Shown: positions 17,968 through 27,849, numbered from the stretch's first letter. The stretch: DNA of 64,000 nucleotides from Burkholderia cenocepacia (GCF_014211915.1 NZ_CP060040.1:434001-498000); one strand, 5' to 3'. Notes: generated by a model not told the origin, from the sequence alone. A program made the numbers and translations.

Positions 17968-18519
17968 ATGCAGAACGCGGAATCGAACCCTACCCCGGAA
18001 AAGCAGCGGGAACAGATCGAGAAGAGCCCGGTGAAGACGCCGGCGGCCGGCGATATGCCCGACGCGGCGACCCAGGCGGCGCAAGTGGCGCGGCGTCCGC
18101 TGACGCCGGAGGCGGTCGCCGGCAAAATGCCGACCGGCCTGCCGGAGATCGACGTCGGCGCGCATGCGGTCGACAGCGGCGACCCGGTACGTCGGGCCGC
18201 CGGCCGGATCGTCACGCTCGACAACGCGAACATGGCGATGACCGACAACACGGTCGACGTCGACGGCAAGGGCATGGAGGCGCGCACCGGCGCGTCGGAA
18301 CTGCAGGACAACGTGATCTATTCGAACGCGTCGCTCGACGAAGCGGTCGATACGCCCGACGAAGGGCTCGGCGGGATCGAGAGCCGGCCGTCCGGCAACA
18401 TGCCGCAGATCGCGACGCGGCCGGGCTGGCGGGTGCGTCATGTCGGTGACGTCGATATCGAGCATGGCGACAGCACGCGTGCCGAGCACGTGATCTGCCT
18501 CGAACGGTCCGACGACTGA
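17968..18519 (+). CDS. DUF3005-like conserved Burkholderia protein
   Basis: A 183-residue hydrophilic protein without signal peptide or membrane segment. The N-terminal 70 residues are charged and probably disordered. The C-terminal half contains VDVDGKGMEARTGASEL, NVIYSNASLDEAVD and GNMPQIATRPGWRV, which I recognise as the DUF3005 family, largely limited to Burkholderia relatives. Function unknown. An AAGGAGG precedes the ATG by about six bases. Confidence 0.7.
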   Translation: MQNAESNPTPEKQREQIEKSPVKTPAAGDMPDAATQAAQVARRPLTPEAVAGKMPTGLPEIDVGAHAVDSGDPVRRAAGRIVTLDNANMAMTDNTVDVDGKGMEARTGASELQDNVIYSNASLDEAVDTPDEGLGGIESRPSGNMPQIATRPGWRVRHVGDVDIEHGDSTRAEHVICLERSDD

Positions 18520-18556
18520 TAGCGGCCGCTGATACCGGCATTCGAGGTAGTCGACG

Positions 18557-18591
18557 CGCGGCGGCCGGCGCACATCGCGCCGGCCGCCGCG
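18557..18591. terminator. Bidirectional hairpin terminator candidate
   Basis: A perfect 15-bp GC-only stem with loop acatc separates two convergent genes (ends at 18519 and 18614). On the plus strand it is followed by ATCGTTTCG, a poor T tract. The stem itself is unusually stable. Confidence 0.6.
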
Positions 18592-18613
18592 ATCGTTTCG
18601 GGCCCTTGCTGCG

Positions 18614-19375
18614 TTACTGCGGCCCCAGCTCCTGCGCGGACGTATCGGCGTTGTTGCCCTGCGCGACCAGCACGTGGATGTCGTTCGGCGTCACGTCGCC
18701 GACGCCGCCGGACGGAATCGTCAGGAGCAGCCAGTCCGCGTTGTTGCCGATGCTGACCGGCGCGGTCTTGAGGATCGGCGACTTGCTGCCGGCCGTCGTG
18801 ACGACCACTTGGTACGTGCCGCCGTTCAGGTAGACCGAATCCTGCGTCGTTGCCGGTACGGCGTTCTGGTAGGCGGCGCCCGCCATCGTCGGGCTGACCG
18901 TCGTGATGTCGGTGCCCGGCGGCACGACGTACACGTCGACGTTCTGCGCATTCGGCGATGCGTTGAAGCTGCGCACGCGCGCCTTGTCCGACAGCAGGCC
19001 CTTGTCGTACGGATCGTCGATGACGGAGATCAGCGACGTCGTGCTCGGCAGCGCGATCGTCGTGTAGTGGTGACCGTTCGCGGCGCTGAACGCCTGGGAC
19101 GCGACGGTCGCGGTCGTGCCCGACACGTCGTAGCTCGCGGTCTGCGTGCCTGAATCGACGTCGTGATAGCGCGTCACGCCCTTGTAGGCGACGCCCGACT
19201 GGTCGACCTTCCCGTTCAGGTAGTAGTCGAGGTTCGGGCCGGCCGGCACCGCGTTGATGAAGCGCGCCTGCGGCTTCGAAATACCGAGTACGGTGCCGGC
19301 GTCGTCGCCGCCGCCGCACGCCGCGAGTACGGAAATGACCGAGCACAGGGCCACTATCGTTCGTATTGATTTCAT
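18614..19375 (-). CDS. DUF4397-domain lipoprotein
   Basis: A 253-residue lipoprotein. The signal peptide ends VLAAC with Cys20 as lipidation site, followed by a Gly/Asp linker. Two similar beta-sandwich units carry the family landmarks ARFINAVPAGPNLDYYLNG and VRSFNASPNAQNVDVYVVPPG, typical of DUF4397 extracellular proteins. AGAGGA lies four bases upstream of the ATG. A cell-surface or periplasmic location is expected; the function is unknown. It is monocistronic and converges on the DUF3005 gene. Confidence 0.85.
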   Translation of the reverse strand: MKSIRTIVALCSVISVLAACGGGDDAGTVLGISKPQARFINAVPAGPNLDYYLNGKVDQSGVAYKGVTRYHDVDSGTQTASYDVSGTTATVASQAFSAANGHHYTTIALPSTTSLISVIDDPYDKGLLSDKARVRSFNASPNAQNVDVYVVPPGTDITTVSPTMAGAAYQNAVPATTQDSVYLNGGTYQVVVTTAGSKSPILKTAPVSIGNNADWLLLTIPSGGVGDVTPNDIHVLVAQGNNADTSAQELGPQ

Positions 19376-19655
19376 GTTGTCCTCTCGTTCAGGGAACCTG
19401 CATTGCGATGCAGAACCGCCGCGTGACGGATCGCGCGGGGCGCAGCGCCGGTTGGAAGGCAGATGGCTGTCCGCCGGATGGCGGGCGCGAGGATGTCGCA
19501 AGCGGTGTGCCTGTGCGAGGAAAAAACGGCGAACGGCGGGGGAAGCGCGCACGCGCCGGTGTGGCGGCGTGCGCGGGATGACGCGAGGAGCGGGAGCAGA
19601 CCGCGCGAACCGGCGCGGTTGTAAAAAAGCAGCGTTGCGCGCGCGGCGCGATACG

Positions 19656-20963
19656 TCAGCGGTTCACGAGCCGGGCCGGATACGCGAGCGCGAGTGCGCA
19701 GCCGACCAGCATGCACGCGGCGAACCCATACAGACCGGCGCTTTGCGAATGGAACGTATCGCGCAGCCAGCCGATGAAATAGGTGCTGCCGAACCCGCCG
19801 AGGTTCGCGATCGAGCATGCGAACGCGATGCCGCCGGCGGCGGCCGAGCCCTTCAGGAACGTCGACGGCAGCGCCCACACGACCGGCATCGCGGCGGCCG
19901 CGCCGGCGTTGATCAGCGAGAACAGCAGCACCGTGCCGAGCGTGCCGTGCGACGACGAAGCCGCGATCGCCAGCGCGACGGCCGACACCATGAACGGCAC
20001 GACGATATGCCAGCGGCGTTCGCGTGCGCGGTCGGAGCTGGCGCCGCAGTACAGCGTGGCGAGTACCGCGGCGGCGTTCGGAATCACCATCAGCCAGCCG
20101 ATCTGATATGCGTCCTTCACGCCGGTGTCGCGCAGGATCGTCGGCAGCCAGAAGCTCACCGCATACAGGCCGAGCAGCACGCACAGGTCGATCAGGCCGA
20201 GCGCCCACACCTTCGGATCGGAGAACGCCTTGCCGAGCGCGTGGCTCTTGTTGCCGGACGGATCGGCGTCGAGATTCGCGCGCAGCACCCGCTTCTCGTC
20301 GGCGTTCAGCCAGCGCGTGGATTCGATGCCGTTGGGCAGCCAGCGCAGCACCGCGAAGCCGAGCAGCACCGACGGCAGCGCTTCGAGCAGGAACAGCCAC
20401 TGCCAGCCGCCGAGCCCGTGCGCGCCGTCGAATGCACGCATGATCCAGCCGGAAATCGGGCTGCCGATCATGCTCGACAGCGGCAGGCCCACCATGAACA
20501 GCGCGACGATCCGCGCGCGACGTGCATCGGGATACCACTGCGTCAGGTACAGCAGCACGCCCGGCAGGAAACCGGCTTCGGCGGCGCCGAGCAGGAAGCG
20601 CACGACGTAGAACTGCATCGGCGTGTGCACGAACATCGTCGCGCCCGACAGCAGGCCCCACGTGATCATGATCCGCGCGATCCACAGCTTCGCGCCGACG
20701 CGTTGCAGCACCAGATTGCTTGGGACTTCGAACAGGATGTAGCCGGCGAAGAACAGCCCGGCGCCGAGGCCGTACACGGTGTCGCTGAACTTCAGCGCAT
20801 CGAGCATCTGGAGCTTCGCGAGACCGATGTTGATGCGGTCGAGATAGGCCGCGAAGTAACACAGGCAGAAGAGGGTGATGAGGCGCAGCGTGACCTTGCG
20901 ATAGAGAGGGCCGTGGGGCGCGTCGTCGGGGGAAACGGCGGCGCTCGGGTGTGCGGTAGACAT
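19656..20963 (-). CDS. nicT: MFS transporter of the ACS type, probable nicotinate uptake protein
   Basis: A 435-residue transporter with twelve predicted helices. The first cytoplasmic-loop region and YLDRINIGLAKLQML are typical of the anion:cation symporter family, as are GFLPGVLLYLTQWYPDARRAR and LGLYAVSFWLPTILRDTG. It is divergent from the MarR-type regulator gene and carries the same candidate operator in its promoter as the nic catabolic operons, so it is assigned as NicT. Pseudomonas putida NicT is also an MFS protein. Substrate is inferred from this context. The ATG at 20963 follows a GGGG-type ribosome site. Confidence 0.82.
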   Translation of the reverse strand: MSTAHPSAAVSPDDAPHGPLYRKVTLRLITLFCLCYFAAYLDRINIGLAKLQMLDALKFSDTVYGLGAGLFFAGYILFEVPSNLVLQRVGAKLWIARIMITWGLLSGATMFVHTPMQFYVVRFLLGAAEAGFLPGVLLYLTQWYPDARRARIVALFMVGLPLSSMIGSPISGWIMRAFDGAHGLGGWQWLFLLEALPSVLLGFAVLRWLPNGIESTRWLNADEKRVLRANLDADPSGNKSHALGKAFSDPKVWALGLIDLCVLLGLYAVSFWLPTILRDTGVKDAYQIGWLMVIPNAAAVLATLYCGASSDRARERRWHIVVPFMVSAVALAIAASSSHGTLGTVLLFSLINAGAAAAMPVVWALPSTFLKGSAAAGGIAFACSIANLGGFGSTYFIGWLRDTFHSQSAGLYGFAACMLVGCALALAYPARLVNR

Positions 20964-21065
20964 GGGACTGCCCCTGTTCGAGTGTGACGGATGAATGGGT
21001 GGCTCGATCGTCGCGAGCGGGACGTTCCGCTGCGCACTGGAGTCTGTATATCACGTCAAATACGT

Positions 21066-21077
21066 AGCGTACACACT
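21066..21077. promoter_or_regulatory. Candidate NicR operator at nicT
   Basis: AGCGTACACACT, a full match to the dyad AGnGTnnACnCT, lies 103 bp upstream of the nicT start. Read on the minus strand it is AGTGTGTACGCT, identical to the site upstream of nicC. Assignment to NicR is by co-occurrence at four nic promoters. Confidence 0.6.
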
Positions 21078-21448
21078 AGAAAATACCGAAGCGCACAGGC
21101 ACGTATACGGCCATCTTAAGGCAAGCGTTTGCATGACAAATGTCCGTGTCAACAAAGGGGTTTTGGATGATATGGAGTGTGCGCTGAAAAGACAGGCGCA
21201 CAGGCGATGGCATGCACGAATTTCGTGCGTATGCACTCAAAATTGAAGTGTGTGCGCGAAAGCTGGCGGCGGCGGTCGCATGCCCAGGCGGTAGCCGCCG
21301 CGACGGTGCGCGGCTGGCCGGCACGCCGCCGTGACGGGCTGGCGATCCGCTAGGACCAGACGAGCCTCAAGCGCCACTCGCACGCGATTCCGCGAATCCT
21401 GATGCACCGCAATGACGCGACCGGCCAGCCGCCGGCCACGCCGATTTG

Positions 21449-21460
21449 AGGGTGTACACT
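21449..21460. promoter_or_regulatory. Candidate NicR operator at nicR (autoregulation)
   Basis: AGGGTGTACACT matches all eight fixed positions of the dyad AGnGTnnACnCT and ends 41 bp before the nicR start. Its right half, TACACT, could serve as a -10 element, so binding would block transcription. No good -35 hexamer is seen. Confidence 0.55.
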
Positions 21461-21501
21461 GCTTGTCTTTCATTTGCGCGCAGGCAAGGGCCTGCACTCT
21501 C

Positions 21502-21948
21502 ATGGCGTCTTCCAAGGATTCGTACGATTTTCATGACCAGGTCGGGCATCTGCTGCGCCGCGCGTATCAGCGGCACGTTTCGATTTTCCAGGAGGCGATT
21601 CCCGATTCGGATCTCACGGCCGCGCAGTTCGTGACGCTGTGCGCGGTCAAGGAGCGGCAGGCGTGTTCGCTGAACGACATCGTCAAGGCGACCGCGATCG
21701 ATCAGGCGACGATTCGCGGCGTCGTCGAGCGGCTGAAGACGCGCGCGCTGATCGAGGTGTTGCCCGACCCGAACGACGGCCGCAAGCTGATCGTGCGCGC
21801 GACCGCGGCCGGCCTCGCGCTGATCGACCGCACGGTGCCGTTCGCGCGGCAGGTGACCGAGCGCACGTACGGCGCGCTCAATCCCGGCGAGCGGGTCGCA
21901 CTGCAGTTCCTGCTGCGCAAGATGATGGAAGAAGACGGCGATGCCTGA
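21502..21948 (+). CDS. nicR: MarR-family regulator, probable NicR
   Basis: A 148-residue winged-helix repressor. The DNA-binding part is at about residues 45-105 (SDLTAAQFVTLCAVKE, NDIVKATAIDQATIRGVVERL, and the wing LPDPNDGRKLIVRAT). In Pseudomonas, NicR represses nic operons and is released by 6-hydroxynicotinate. Its place between the transporter and the catabolic genes, and the dyad in its own promoter, support that role. The start at 21502 gives the MarR-typical length; an upstream in-frame ATG at 21412 would put the operator inside the coding region. Confidence 0.82.
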   Translation: MASSKDSYDFHDQVGHLLRRAYQRHVSIFQEAIPDSDLTAAQFVTLCAVKERQACSLNDIVKATAIDQATIRGVVERLKTRALIEVLPDPNDGRKLIVRATAAGLALIDRTVPFARQVTERTYGALNPGERVALQFLLRKMMEEDGDA

Positions 21949-21973
21949 CGGGTGGCGCGCGGCCCAGATCCAT

Positions 21974-24255
21974 CTATGTCGTGACGGGCGCTGCCGCGTC
22001 GGCGCGCATCAGCCGGCCGGCCTCGCGTAGCCCGGCGCGCACGGTTTCCGGCGTAAACGGCGGCGCATAGAACCGCACGCCGGTCGCATCGAACAGCGCA
22101 TTCGCGACCGCGGCCGGCCCGGGCACCGATGCCGATTCGCCGGCCCCGAGCGGCGGTTCGCCTTGCCTCGGCATCAATACGACGTCGACGTCCGGCACTT
22201 CCGCGAACGTCAGGATCGGATAACTCGCCCATTCGCGCGACGCGACCTTGCCGTCCGCGAACCGCACGCGCTCCTTCAGCGTGCGGCTCAATACCTGGAT
22301 CACGTTGCCGTGGATCTGGTGGCGCACGCCATCCGGGTTGATCATCGTGCCCGTGTCCTGTCCGACCGTCACGCGCTCGATGCGGATCTCGCCCGACACG
22401 CGATCGACGCTCAGGTCGACGATCCAGGCCGACCACGCCGCGCCGAAACCGGGGAAGCGGCTGTGCACGTAGCGCGCATACGCGATCCCGCGGCCGCGCA
22501 CGAGCCGCGCTTCGTCGCGTTCGTCGCGTTCGTCGAGCGGGCGCGGCACGCGCGGCGTCCACCCTGCGCGCTCGGCCACCGCCTGCAGCAATTCGATCGC
22601 ACGCGTGTCCTGCAGATGGCGAATGCGGAACGCGAGCGGATCGACGCCGGTCAGCGCCGCGCATTCGTCGACGAACGCATCGTGCGCGAACGAGTTCGGC
22701 AATGCCGACACGCCGCGCAGCCACGACGCCCGCACGAGCGGCGCGAGATCCTCGCAGACGAAGCGACGATGCGGGCTCGCATACGGCGACACGGCCGTGC
22801 GGTCGCCCATTTCGAACACGCGCGGCGCGGGCGCGATCGCGCCGGTCAGCAGCGCCGCGAGCAGCGGCGCGTCGTTCGACGGATAGCGCGTCGTGAAGTC
22901 GTAGCCGAGCAGGCGGCCGTCGCGCGTGACGGTGCCCGTCACCTGCATCGACTGGCCCGCGCCTTTTGGTTCCCACAGATGTTCGTCCGCGCGCGACAAC
23001 TGCACGCGCACCGGGCGGCCGACCGCGCGCGACAGCAGCAGCGCGTCGCCGCACACGTCGTCCGCGCCGTTGCGGCCGTAGCAGCCGGCCGCTTCCATCC
23101 GCACGACGTCGATATCGGCCTCATCGCGCGCGACGAGCGTCGCGAGGTCGTAGCGCAGCGATACGGGGTTCTGCGTGCCGGACCACACGGTGATTCGGCC
23201 GTCGCCCGGCGCGCGGTAGTCGGCGAGCGCGCACGACGGGCCGATCGAGCCGTGCATCTGGAACGGCCACGCATAGGTGCGCGACAGCGTGAGCGTGTCC
23301 GGTTCCGTTCGCGCGGCGTCGACGTCGCCTTCGTCGAGCAGCACGCGGCGGGTGGCCGGCGCGGCGGCGATCGCGGCGGCCGGCGCGTCGAGCGGCGGCA
23401 GCGCGGGAAGCGGCCGCCACGTCACGCGCAACTGGCGCGCGGCGCGGATCGCGTATTCCTCGCGTTCGGCGACGACCCCGACGAAATCGCCGAGCGTGAC
23501 AACGGCCACGAGCCCCGGTACGTCGGCCACCGATGCGCGATCGACGTCCATCAGCGACGTGCCGACGAACGGGCCGCTGTCGTGGCCCGCATACGGCGGC
23601 CGGACGACGCGGCCGTGCAGCATGCCCGGCACGCGCATGTCGTGCACGAACGTGAGCTGGCCGGTCGCCTTCGTGGGCAGGTCGACGCGCGGCGACGCGC
23701 GGCCGACGATCCGGTAGTGCGCGGGTCCTTCGTGCGGGTGTTCAGGTCGAGCGTCAGCGCGATCCGCCGTGCGGCGACGAGCGCGGCGAACGTGACCGCC
23801 TGTCCATCGGCTGAAATCGATCCATCGTCGATGTTCAGCCGCTCCACATCGACGCCGAACCGCTCGGCGGCGAGCGCCAGCAGCGCGTGACGGGCCTGCG
23901 CGGCCGCGCAGCGCAGCGGCGCGGCGGAAATCTGGATCGTCGCGCTGGCGATCGTCGGGCCCTGGTTCGGTGTCGCGGCCGTGTCGCCGAGCACCATCGT
24001 GACGCGCGCGGCCGGCACGTCGAGTTCCTCGGCGACGATCTGCGCGAGCGACGTGCGAATGCCGGTGCCGAGATCGACGTGTCCGTTGAACGCGAGGATG
24101 CGGCCGTCGTCGAGAATCGCGACGAACACTTCCGGCAGCGCCGGCACGTACGACGACAGGCTGCCCGGCTGGCCGGGCGCCGGCTTCACGGGGGGCGCGG
24201 GCGGCCGGATCACGGTCAGGCAGCCGGTACGCGCGAGCAGTTCGGAGCGGTTCAC
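21974..24255 (-). pseudogene. nicB: Nicotinate dehydrogenase molybdenum subunit (NicB-like), one-base frameshift
   Basis: A gene for a molybdenum hydroxylase large subunit of about 760 residues, read as two overlapping frames. Frame one starts at GTG 24255 (VNRSELLARTGC) and holds AFNGHVDLGTGIRTSLAQIV; frame two resumes at HYRIVGRASPRVDLPTKATG and runs to the stop at 21974. Alignment of the two ends needs one extra C/G at about 23723-23725, where the coding strand reads GACCCGCGCAC and GACCCCGCGCAC would restore the frame. The rest is intact, including the likely catalytic Glu in LGAGESASVPG. It has no C-terminal cytochrome domains, unlike Pseudomonas NicB. It is last in the leftward operon nicE-D-X-F-B. 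The lesion may be real or a homopolymer sequencing error. Confidence 0.8.
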
Positions 24256-24486
24256 GGGGGAGAGATCCTGTCGAGGAAGGGGCGGCCGGCGCCCGGTCGC
24301 GACGAATGCGGCGTGCGTGCAGCGCGCGGCGCACGCGAGACGGCGGGTGGCCGCGGCGCGGCGGCGCATGCGGTCAATCTAGGTCGCCAAAACCGCAGCG
24401 TCAATTGCGCGCGGGTGCAGGCGTAGCCAGCGCTCACGCCGCCCGAACCGCCCGAACCGCCGGAGCCACCCGTGCGACGCGGCAGT

Positions 24487-25134
24487 TCAGCGTGCCTGCA
24501 CGGCATCGATCGCCGCGATCGCATCGTCGAGCGGCATCACGGCCGCATATTTCTGCTGCATGTCGAACAGGTTCGCGTCGTGCGGCGCGATCGCGCGATC
24601 GCCGACGCAATCGGCGAGCACGAGCGGGCGGAACCCGTGCGACATCGCGTCGACGACGCTCGCGCGCACGCAGCCGCTCGTCACGGCGCCCGCGACGAGC
24701 AGCGTCTGCACCGCGCGCTGCGCGAGCCACGGCGCGAGTTGCGTGCCGAAGAACGCGGACGGCACGGTCTTGCGCACGACGAGTTCGCCCGGCGCCGGCG
24801 TGAGCTCGGGCACGATCGCGCTGTTCGGATGATGCTCGGTCAGCGTCGCCATGCCGGGCACCTTCAGCGAGAACACGTTGTCGTCGCTGCCGTCGTCCGC
24901 ATACACGATGCGGCTGTGCGCGACCGGCCAGCCGCGTTGGCGGGCGAGCGCGAGCGCCTTCGTCGTGCGCGCGATCGCCGGCGCGATGTTGCCGCCGCCG
25001 AACGTCGCGGGATCGGCGAAGCCGACCACGAAATCGACGATCAGCAGTCCAATGTTGCCGTGCGGCGGCAGCGGCGTGCCGAAACCCTGCTGGCGATACA
25101 CGCTCGCTTCGGCGTGACGGGAAAGATCGTTCAT
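24487..25134 (-). CDS. nicF: Maleamate amidohydrolase (isochorismatase-like)
   Basis: A 215-residue cysteine hydrolase that converts maleamate to maleate and ammonia in the nicotinate pathway. The isochorismatase-fold triad is visible: Asp34 (LIVDF), Lys122 (VVRKTVPSAFFGT) and Cys155 (VTSGCV, with the Val-Thr cis-peptide position). Length matches NicF. It lies 20 bp downstream of nicX in the leftward operon. The following 231 bp before nicB hold a short Gly/Ser-coding repeat but no gene. Confidence 0.88.
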   Translation of the reverse strand: MNDLSRHAEASVYRQQGFGTPLPPHGNIGLLIVDFVVGFADPATFGGGNIAPAIARTTKALALARQRGWPVAHSRIVYADDGSDDNVFSLKVPGMATLTEHHPNSAIVPELTPAPGELVVRKTVPSAFFGTQLAPWLAQRAVQTLLVAGAVTSGCVRASVVDAMSHGFRPLVLADCVGDRAIAPHDANLFDMQQKYAAVMPLDDAIAAIDAVQAR

Positions 25135-25153
25135 GGTGTCGGGGGCTCGGCGG

Positions 25154-26194
25154 TCAGGCGGGTTGATCGGTCACGTGGCCTTCGCGCACGACGGTCTCGC
25201 CGTCGAGTTCGACCGTGCAGCGGCGCAGCGGGATGTCGATATGACAGGTGGTCGTGCGGCTGCCGCCGCCTTCGTTGTTCGGGCCGAGCGAGAACAGGAA
25301 GTTGCCCTCGAACGCGCGCGCGTCCATCCCGATCGTCGCCTCGCGGTCGTACAGCCCGAGCGTCGACCAGCGCGCGCGCGGCTGCAGCCCCCAGCCGATA
25401 TGCGAGATCGCATAGCCTTCGGGGTCGGCGAACGTGTCCATGTAGTCGCGCAGCAGGTCGGCGTCGACGCCGCCTTCGATGCGCGTCGCATACCCGCCTT
25501 CGACGGTCAGCGCGATCGGCTCGCGCACGTAGTGCTTCTGCGGCAGCAGGATGTCGCCGCGGTCGATCACGATCGTGCCGCGCGCGGTGCGATCGTTCGG
25601 ATAGGTCAGCGCGAAGCCGCTCGGCCAGTGGTCCCAGCGGCCCGGCGCGTCGACGAAGCCGTATTCGGCGGTCGGCGGAAATTCGCCGAGCGGGCACACG
25701 AGCGCGGTGCCGGCCGCCGAGCTCACGCGCATCTCGCGGGCCGCGGCGATTTTCTTCGACGCGGCGAGCACGCGCGTGCGGTCGGCCAGGGTCGGCACCA
25801 TTCGCACCAGCACTTCGGGCGGCTCGACCGCGAGCAGGATCTTCGTGCCGGACTTCAGGATGTCGTGCTGTTCGGGCGAGAACAGCAGCGTCATCAGGTC
25901 GAGCACGAGGTCGCTCTCGCGCAGCGCGGCGATCGCGGCCTTGTTGCCGGTCAGCGGCGTCGTGCCGAGATAGGCGAGCGGGTCGCGGCTGAACGCCTTG
26001 TCGCCGTTGACGGGCGGCAGGTCGAGCCGGTTGACGATCGCGCCCAGCGATTGCGTCGCGATCAGCGCGCACGACAGCGTCTGCGGATGGGTGGCCGCGC
26101 TCGTCAGGATCGTGACGGTCTGGCCCGGTTCGAGGCGCGACAGCGTGAGGACCTGCTTCCACGCGTCGATCAGTTGGGTATCGCTGACTGGCAT
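25154..26194 (-). CDS. nicX: 2,5-dihydroxypyridine 5,6-dioxygenase
   Basis: A 346-residue mononuclear Fe(II) dioxygenase that opens the ring of 2,5-dihydroxypyridine to N-formylmaleamate. Iron ligands fall at His265 (AISHIGWG), His318 and Asp320 (TTCHIDIP), the same numbers as in Pseudomonas putida NicX, which strongly supports both the function and the chosen start. It is the third gene of the nicE-D-X-F-B operon, 44 bp after nicD. Confidence 0.93.
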   Translation of the reverse strand: MPVSDTQLIDAWKQVLTLSRLEPGQTVTILTSAATHPQTLSCALIATQSLGAIVNRLDLPPVNGDKAFSRDPLAYLGTTPLTGNKAAIAALRESDLVLDLMTLLFSPEQHDILKSGTKILLAVEPPEVLVRMVPTLADRTRVLAASKKIAAAREMRVSSAAGTALVCPLGEFPPTAEYGFVDAPGRWDHWPSGFALTYPNDRTARGTIVIDRGDILLPQKHYVREPIALTVEGGYATRIEGGVDADLLRDYMDTFADPEGYAISHIGWGLQPRARWSTLGLYDREATIGMDARAFEGNFLFSLGPNNEGGGSRTTTCHIDIPLRRCTVELDGETVVREGHVTDQPA

Positions 26195-26238
26195 CGTCGG
26201 CTCCGGTAAAGGCGTGAAGGAAAGGGCGGGCGCCGCGC

Positions 26239-27069
26239 TCAGGCCGCGAGCGGCGCGCCGAGGAAGTCGCCGAACGCCGCGTAGAAGCCCGCCGCGTTGT
26301 CCCACGGGATCATGTGGCCGGCGTCGGGCACGCGCACGTGCCGCATCGTCGGCGTCGCGCGCTGCAGCTCGGCGACGTCGTCGTCGCGCACCACGTCGCC
26401 GCGCTCGGCGGTGATCAGCAGCGACGGCACCGCCAGGTGCGCGGCATCCGCGTGGAAATCGTCGGTATGGAAGCCTTCGTACGACGTGCGCACCGCGCGT
26501 TCGTCGCAGGTATGCAGCCATTCGGCGCGCAACCGCAGCTCGGCATCGGTCCAGGTCGGGCAGAACGCGCGCATGCCTTCGGCGTCCGTGCCGGCGCGCG
26601 CGAGCGCCATCGAGTCGATGTACCACGGCAACTTGCCCGGATAGTCGCGGCGGTTCGGGCCCGACACGGGCGGATCGACCAGCACGACGGAGGCGAGCCC
26701 GCGGATGCCGCGCCGGGCCGCGCGCGCGGCGATGCGCGCGCCCATCGAATGGCCGACGAGGCTCGTGCGCGGCAAATCGAGCGCGGCGACGAGCGCCGCG
26801 ACGTCGTCCGCCTGCGCATCGAGGCTGTAGTCGAGCGACGGCGACGCGTCCGACAGCCCGCGGCCGCGCACGTCGAGCACGTAGGTGTCGAACGCCGCGC
26901 CGAATACTTCGCCGACGAAGCCCCACGTGATCGCGGGGCTCGTGATGCCGGGAATCAGCACGATCACCGGGCGCGACGCGCGTGCGCCGGTCGCGCCGCC
27001 GTAGCGCAGATAATGCTGGCGGATGCCGTTGGCGCGGACGTTCGCGCCGTACAGGAAAGTCGAGGACAT
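26239..27069 (-). CDS. nicD: N-formylmaleamate deformylase (alpha/beta hydrolase)
   Basis: A 276-residue alpha/beta hydrolase that removes formate from N-formylmaleamate to give maleamate. The nucleophile is Ser108 (GHSMG), with Asp132 (VLVDPP) and His252 (DAGHM). Each is seven residues on from the reported Pseudomonas putida NicD triad (101, 125, 245), a constant offset that fits a longer N terminus. It lies between nicE and nicX in one operon with short gaps. Confidence 0.9.
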   Translation of the reverse strand: MSSTFLYGANVRANGIRQHYLRYGGATGARASRPVIVLIPGITSPAITWGFVGEVFGAAFDTYVLDVRGRGLSDASPSLDYSLDAQADDVAALVAALDLPRTSLVGHSMGARIAARAARRGIRGLASVVLVDPPVSGPNRRDYPGKLPWYIDSMALARAGTDAEGMRAFCPTWTDAELRLRAEWLHTCDERAVRTSYEGFHTDDFHADAAHLAVPSLLITAERGDVVRDDDVAELQRATPTMRHVRVPDAGHMIPWDNAAGFYAAFGDFLGAPLAA

Positions 27070-27096
27070 GGGATGGCTCCGAAGTAGCGGCGGCGC

Positions 27097-27849
27097 TCAG
27101 TACGCGCCGGACAGCAGTGCGCCGGCGCCCGGCACGACCGGTTCGAGATCGAGTTCGCGCAGCATCGCGTAGGTGGTCGCGATCGCCGCGGTGATCACCG
27201 GCTTGCCCGTCATCGCCTCGACCTTCGCGACGGCCGGCAGCGACGGCATCTGCACGCATGCGGACAGCACGATCGCATCGGCGTCCTGGTACGGCAGCGT
27301 CTTCACGATGTCGGGCAGGCGCGCCGGATCGTGGCGGCCGACGTCGAGGTTGTCGGGGATCTCCAGCGCGCGGTACGCGAGCACGTCGAAGCCTTCGTTG
27401 CGGATGTAGTCGACCACCAGCTCGGTGAGCGGCAGCATGTACGGCGCGACGACGACGATGCGCTTCGCGCCGATCACCTTCAGCGCGTCGACGAGCGCAC
27501 CCGCGCTCGTCAGCACCGGCGCCTGCGCACCGTTGTCGGCCGTGTGCTTCGTGAGGCGCGCCTGCGACACGCGGTGATAACCGTGACCCATCGCCATGAT
27601 CGCGACGAGGCACGCGTAGCCGAGCACGTCGACGCGCGCATCGCTCAGTTCCACCGCGCAGCGGTCGGATTCGGCATCCATCGCCGCGAGTTCTTCCTTG
27701 ACGACCTTCTTCATCCGCATCCGGCTCGAGTGATACGTGAAGCGCTCGGGCCGGATCGCTTCGCGCATCCGCAGCATCGCCGGGATCTCGGTCTCCATCG
27801 TCGTGTTGGAACTCGGCACGATCTGGCCGATGCGGTAGGTCTTGCTCAT
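27097..27849 (-). CDS. nicE: Maleate cis-trans isomerase
   Basis: A 250-residue Asp/Glu racemase-superfamily enzyme that converts maleate to fumarate, the last step of the pathway. Both catalytic cysteines are present, Cys80 (GYACLVAIM) and Cys198 (SACVQMPS), 118 residues apart as in known maleate isomerases. The N terminus (IGQIVPSSNTTMETEIP) is typical. It is the first gene of the leftward nic operon and is divergent from nicC; its promoter carries a candidate NicR site. Confidence 0.92.
   Translation of the reverse strand: MSKTYRIGQIVPSSNTTMETEIPAMLRMREAIRPERFTYHSSRMRMKKVVKEELAAMDAESDRCAVELSDARVDVLGYACLVAIMAMGHGYHRVSQARLTKHTADNGAQAPVLTSAGALVDALKVIGAKRIVVVAPYMLPLTELVVDYIRNEGFDVLAYRALEIPDNLDVGRHDPARLPDIVKTLPYQDADAIVLSACVQMPSLPAVAKVEAMTGKPVITAAIATTYAMLRELDLEPVVPGAGALLSGAY

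Larger units (their letters stand above)
20964..21501. other. nicT-nicR divergent intergenic region
   Basis: This 538-bp region between the divergent transporter and MarR-type regulator genes is markedly AT-richer than its surroundings from about 21040 to 21245. It holds two copies of the dyad AGnGTnnACnCT, one near each gene (21066-21077 and 21449-21460). I find no protein gene in it; short open frames around 21050-21240 lack ribosome binding sites and family similarity. Confidence 0.6.

Noticed and set aside
21050..21324. Short open frames in the nicT-nicR intergenic region
   Set aside because: No ribosome binding sites, no recognisable families, and they overlap the regulatory dyad. AT-rich promoter DNA explains them better.
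24425..24475. Repeated CCGCCCGAA units between nicF and nicB
   Set aside because: Only two to three imperfect 9-bp units, coding for Gly/Ser if translated. They are too short to call a repeat element and there is no gene with a ribosome site.
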